A stretch of 7,907 bases of DNA from Lachnospiraceae bacterium (GTDB lineage Bacteria; Bacillota; Clostridia; Lachnospirales; Lachnospiraceae): NCBI GenBank assembly GCA_009774375.1, contig VSNO01000184.1, positions 1 to 7,907 of the forward strand, written 5' to 3'. Shown in pieces: positions 6,481-7,907 of the stretch (position 1 is its first letter; the number at the start of each line of letters is the position of its first letter). The position numbers and the translations under genes are program-made. The notes below the pieces were generated by a model, which did no database searches, had not been told where the DNA came from, and saw only the letters and a list, made by a program, of their open reading frames with translations.

Positions 6481-6520
6481 AAAAAAAACTCCAAAACAGT
6501 TATTCCTGCTTTGGAGTTTT
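6481..6520 (-). terminator. Strong intrinsic terminator of the rex/coiled-coil unit
   Basis: Reading the minus strand, CTCCAAAGCAG (6506-6516) pairs with CTGTTTTGGAG (6489-6499). This gives an 11-bp stem with one G-U pair and a 6-nt loop, GAATAA. Four A residues precede the stem and eight T residues follow it (6481-6488), a classic rho-independent arrangement. The 5' arm encodes the last residues of the coiled-coil protein, and the loop contains its final Glu codon and TAA stop. Termination therefore occurs within about 20 nt of the stop codon. Confidence 0.9.
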
Positions 6521-7156
6521 CTCAGATACCAGATCTTTTGCCTTATTCAGTACATTCTGAGGGTTATATTTCATATCGAACATATCGATCACATCCGGTC
6601 CGAAGATCGAGTGCATATAATTGTACATCTCATCATTCCAGATCTCCTTCTGCTGCTTCTGGATGATCTTTTTCTTGAGCTGTACCTTGAAGTCAGACAC
6701 CCACTGATTGATCTCATCGATCTCCCTGACATTCTGCTGTATCCTGCTGTAGCACAGGCGCATCGAAGCCAGCATCAGCGCAAAATTCGCCTCGTCGATC
6801 TGCCTGGGTATATCCATCAGCTCATCGTTGTAATCCTCCATCTTCTGGTTGGATTCCTCGATCATGCGCTTGTTCTCCGACATTTTCTTTTCCTTCGCCG
6901 TGCTGTCCGGAAGCTCCATGATCGACACGATCTCCTGCATCAGCTTCTTCTTGAACGCAGACAGACTCTTTAACTCGGTGTTGAGCTTGCCCTGCCGCTT
7001 CAGGATCTCGTTGAGAGCATCCTCAAGCCGCTGGATCTCCTCGTTCGCCCCCGTCTGCGTAAATAGCCTGTGCCACTGGTTATCCAGCGTCAGGACCGGA
7101 ATCTTTTTTCCGATCAATGCCTCCCGAAAGACCTCGTCCTCCTGTTCCATATCCAT
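6500..7156 (-). CDS. Conserved coiled-coil protein of unknown function
   Basis: I do not recognise a named family. The 218-residue product has no signal peptide and no hydrophobic membrane segment, so it should be cytoplasmic. A short N-terminal part contains KKIPVLTLDNQWHRLF (17-32). A long charged helical region follows, rich in Glu, Lys, Gln and Leu (about 36-170), broken near ELPDST (81-86) and DIPRQID (115-121), which suggests two or more antiparallel coiled-coil segments. A C-terminal part (172-200) has an aromatic/Met-rich patch including FGPDVIDMFDM. The start is uncertain: GGAGG (7169-7173) is 3 nt from the ATG at 7165, 12 nt from the ATG at 7156 and 18 nt from the one at 7150; I chose 7156. 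It sits about 50 nt after rex, probably cotranscribed, and its last codons form half of a terminator. A structural or scaffold role is possible, but no function can be assigned. Confidence 0.88.
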   Translation of the reverse strand: MDMEQEDEVFREALIGKKIPVLTLDNQWHRLFTQTGANEEIQRLEDALNEILKRQGKLNTELKSLSAFKKKLMQEIVSIMELPDSTAKEKKMSENKRMIEESNQKMEDYNDELMDIPRQIDEANFALMLASMRLCYSRIQQNVREIDEINQWVSDFKVQLKKKIIQKQQKEIWNDEMYNYMHSIFGPDVIDMFDMKYNPQNVLNKAKDLVSEKTPKQE

Positions 7157-7207
7157 ACCCCCCATTTACCTCCGGGCATCCCCCTGCCGTGTCCCCTGCC
7201 GCAAGCC

Positions 7208-7834
7208 TTATTGGTTCGCGATCCCATACGACAGCTTCATAAGGCTGTCCGAGAGATGTACATTCTCGACAACGATACTCTCCGGCACATTCAGATCTAC
7301 ATGCGCAAAATTCCAGATCGCCTTAATATTGCATCTGGCAAGCAGCTCTGCTGTCCTGACCGCACCGTCCTTTGGAATCGTGAGCACTGCGATATCAATA
7401 TCATTCTCCCTGATAAACCGTTCGATCTTCTCCACCGGCTGCACCGCGATCCCCCTGAGCTCCTTGCCGTACAGTTCCGGATCTTTATCAAAGATCCCTT
7501 TTACCATGAAGCCTCTGCGCTCGAAGTTCACATACTTGGCAAGCGCCTGTCCCAGGTTTCCCGCGCCTACGATGATCAGGTTGTAGGACTTGTTCAATCC
7601 CAGGATCTTCGCGATCTCTTCGTACAAATATTCCACATTGTAGCCGTACCCCTGCTGTCCAAAACCGCCAAAATTGTTAAAGTCCTGCCGGATCTGCGAC
7701 GCAGTGACCTTCATCAGTTTGCTCAAATCCTGAGATGATATCCTCTCGACGCCACTATCCTTCAAATCTCCCAGATATCTGTAATACCTGGGAAGCCTGG
7801 AAACAACAGCCTGCGATATAATCTTATCATCCAC
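7208..7834 (-). CDS. rex: Redox-sensing transcriptional repressor Rex
   Basis: Rex binds operator DNA when the NADH/NAD+ ratio is low and is released by NADH, controlling fermentation and respiration genes. The 208-residue product has the usual family length. An N-terminal winged helix (about residues 7-60) carries the hallmark RLPRYYRYL and the recognition region TASQIRQDFNNFGGFG. A Rossmann fold follows, with the dinucleotide loop GAGNLG at 90-95 and the acidic FDKDP near 115-119. The C-terminal NFAHVDLNVPE and VENVHLSDSLMKLSY match the family's dimer/domain-swap end. I chose the GTG at 7834 because GGAGG (7844-7848) lies 9 nt upstream and translation then begins MDDKIISQAV, as Rex proteins do. 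The frame is open to the window edge, and an upstream in-frame ATG (7882) has no ribosome site. The promoter lies outside the window. A coiled-coil gene follows in the same direction. Confidence 0.97.
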   Translation of the reverse strand: MDDKIISQAVVSRLPRYYRYLGDLKDSGVERISSQDLSKLMKVTASQIRQDFNNFGGFGQQGYGYNVEYLYEEIAKILGLNKSYNLIIVGAGNLGQALAKYVNFERRGFMVKGIFDKDPELYGKELRGIAVQPVEKIERFIRENDIDIAVLTIPKDGAVRTAELLARCNIKAIWNFAHVDLNVPESIVVENVHLSDSLMKLSYGIANQ

Positions 7835-7843
7835 GATCCCTAA

Positions 7844-7848
7844 CCTCC
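7844..7848 (-). promoter_or_regulatory. Ribosome binding site deciding the GTG start of rex
   Basis: On the minus strand this is GGAGG, 9 nt before the GTG at 7834. It favours the GTG over the upstream in-frame ATG at 7882, which follows a T-rich stretch with no Shine-Dalgarno sequence. Confidence 0.8.
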
Positions 7849-7907
7849 AAATGTCCCTTTCCTTCAGCCATGCACGTTTCATATGCAATATGCCAAAAAA
7901 ATAACAA

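Noticed and set aside
7172..7204. GGCAGGGG direct repeat and small hairpin between rex and the coiled-coil gene, considered as a terminator
   Set aside because: The stem is only about 4 bp and is followed by the ribosome site rather than a T-run, so it does not support termination.
6849..7738. Two overlapping plus-strand open frames opposite rex and the coiled-coil gene
   Set aside because: They overlap each other and well-supported minus-strand genes, with no motifs or ribosome sites.
7893..7907. TTGTTA-like half-site upstream of rex, considered as a Rex operator for autoregulation
   Set aside because: Only one half matches the TTGTTAA/TTAACAA palindrome; the other half is missing and the site abuts the window edge.

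Overview
The window is a gene-dense stretch of a low-to-medium GC Firmicute chromosome. All eight recognisable genes lie on the minus strand, so transcription runs from high to low coordinates. The gene set and its order, the strong GGAGG ribosome sites and the sigma-A-type promoters all suggest a member of the Clostridia. Lachnospiraceae is the most likely family, but that is inference from protein flavour and synteny recalled from memory; no marker gene is present.

Layout in transcription order. (1) rex, the NADH/NAD+-sensing repressor (GTG start at 7834), is followed after about 50 nt by a soluble coiled-coil protein of unknown function. A strong intrinsic terminator ends this unit, and its 5' arm is formed by the last codons of the coiled-coil gene. 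(2) nnr (bifunctional NAD(P)HX repair enzyme), alr (alanine racemase) and mazF (mRNA interferase toxin) follow. nnr and alr are 30 nt apart; mazF comes 101 nt after alr. The antitoxin gene that normally sits between alr and mazF in Bacillus is not there. A candidate extended -10 promoter lies between the terminator and nnr. (3) A clear promoter at 3199-3227 starts a third unit: a DUF21/CBS/CorC_HlyC membrane protein, yebC, and an OGG1-type 8-oxoguanine DNA glycosylase only 2 nt after yebC. (4) At the left edge a second strong promoter with an A/T-rich upstream tract and a ribosome site drives a gene that starts at or beyond position 1.

Functional themes are NAD(H) redox sensing and metabolite repair (rex, nnr), cell-wall D-alanine supply (alr), RNA-level growth control (mazF), a membrane transporter-like protein, translation or transcription modulation (yebC) and oxidative DNA repair (ogg). 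No mobile elements, CRISPR arrays, tRNAs, rRNAs or recognisable riboswitches were seen. This is mostly a conserved housekeeping region. I did not find a convincing new multi-gene system. The most interesting points are the antitoxin-less mazF, the DUF21 domain lacking its usual polar signature residues, the terminator embedded in coding sequence, and the uncharacterised coiled-coil protein beside rex.
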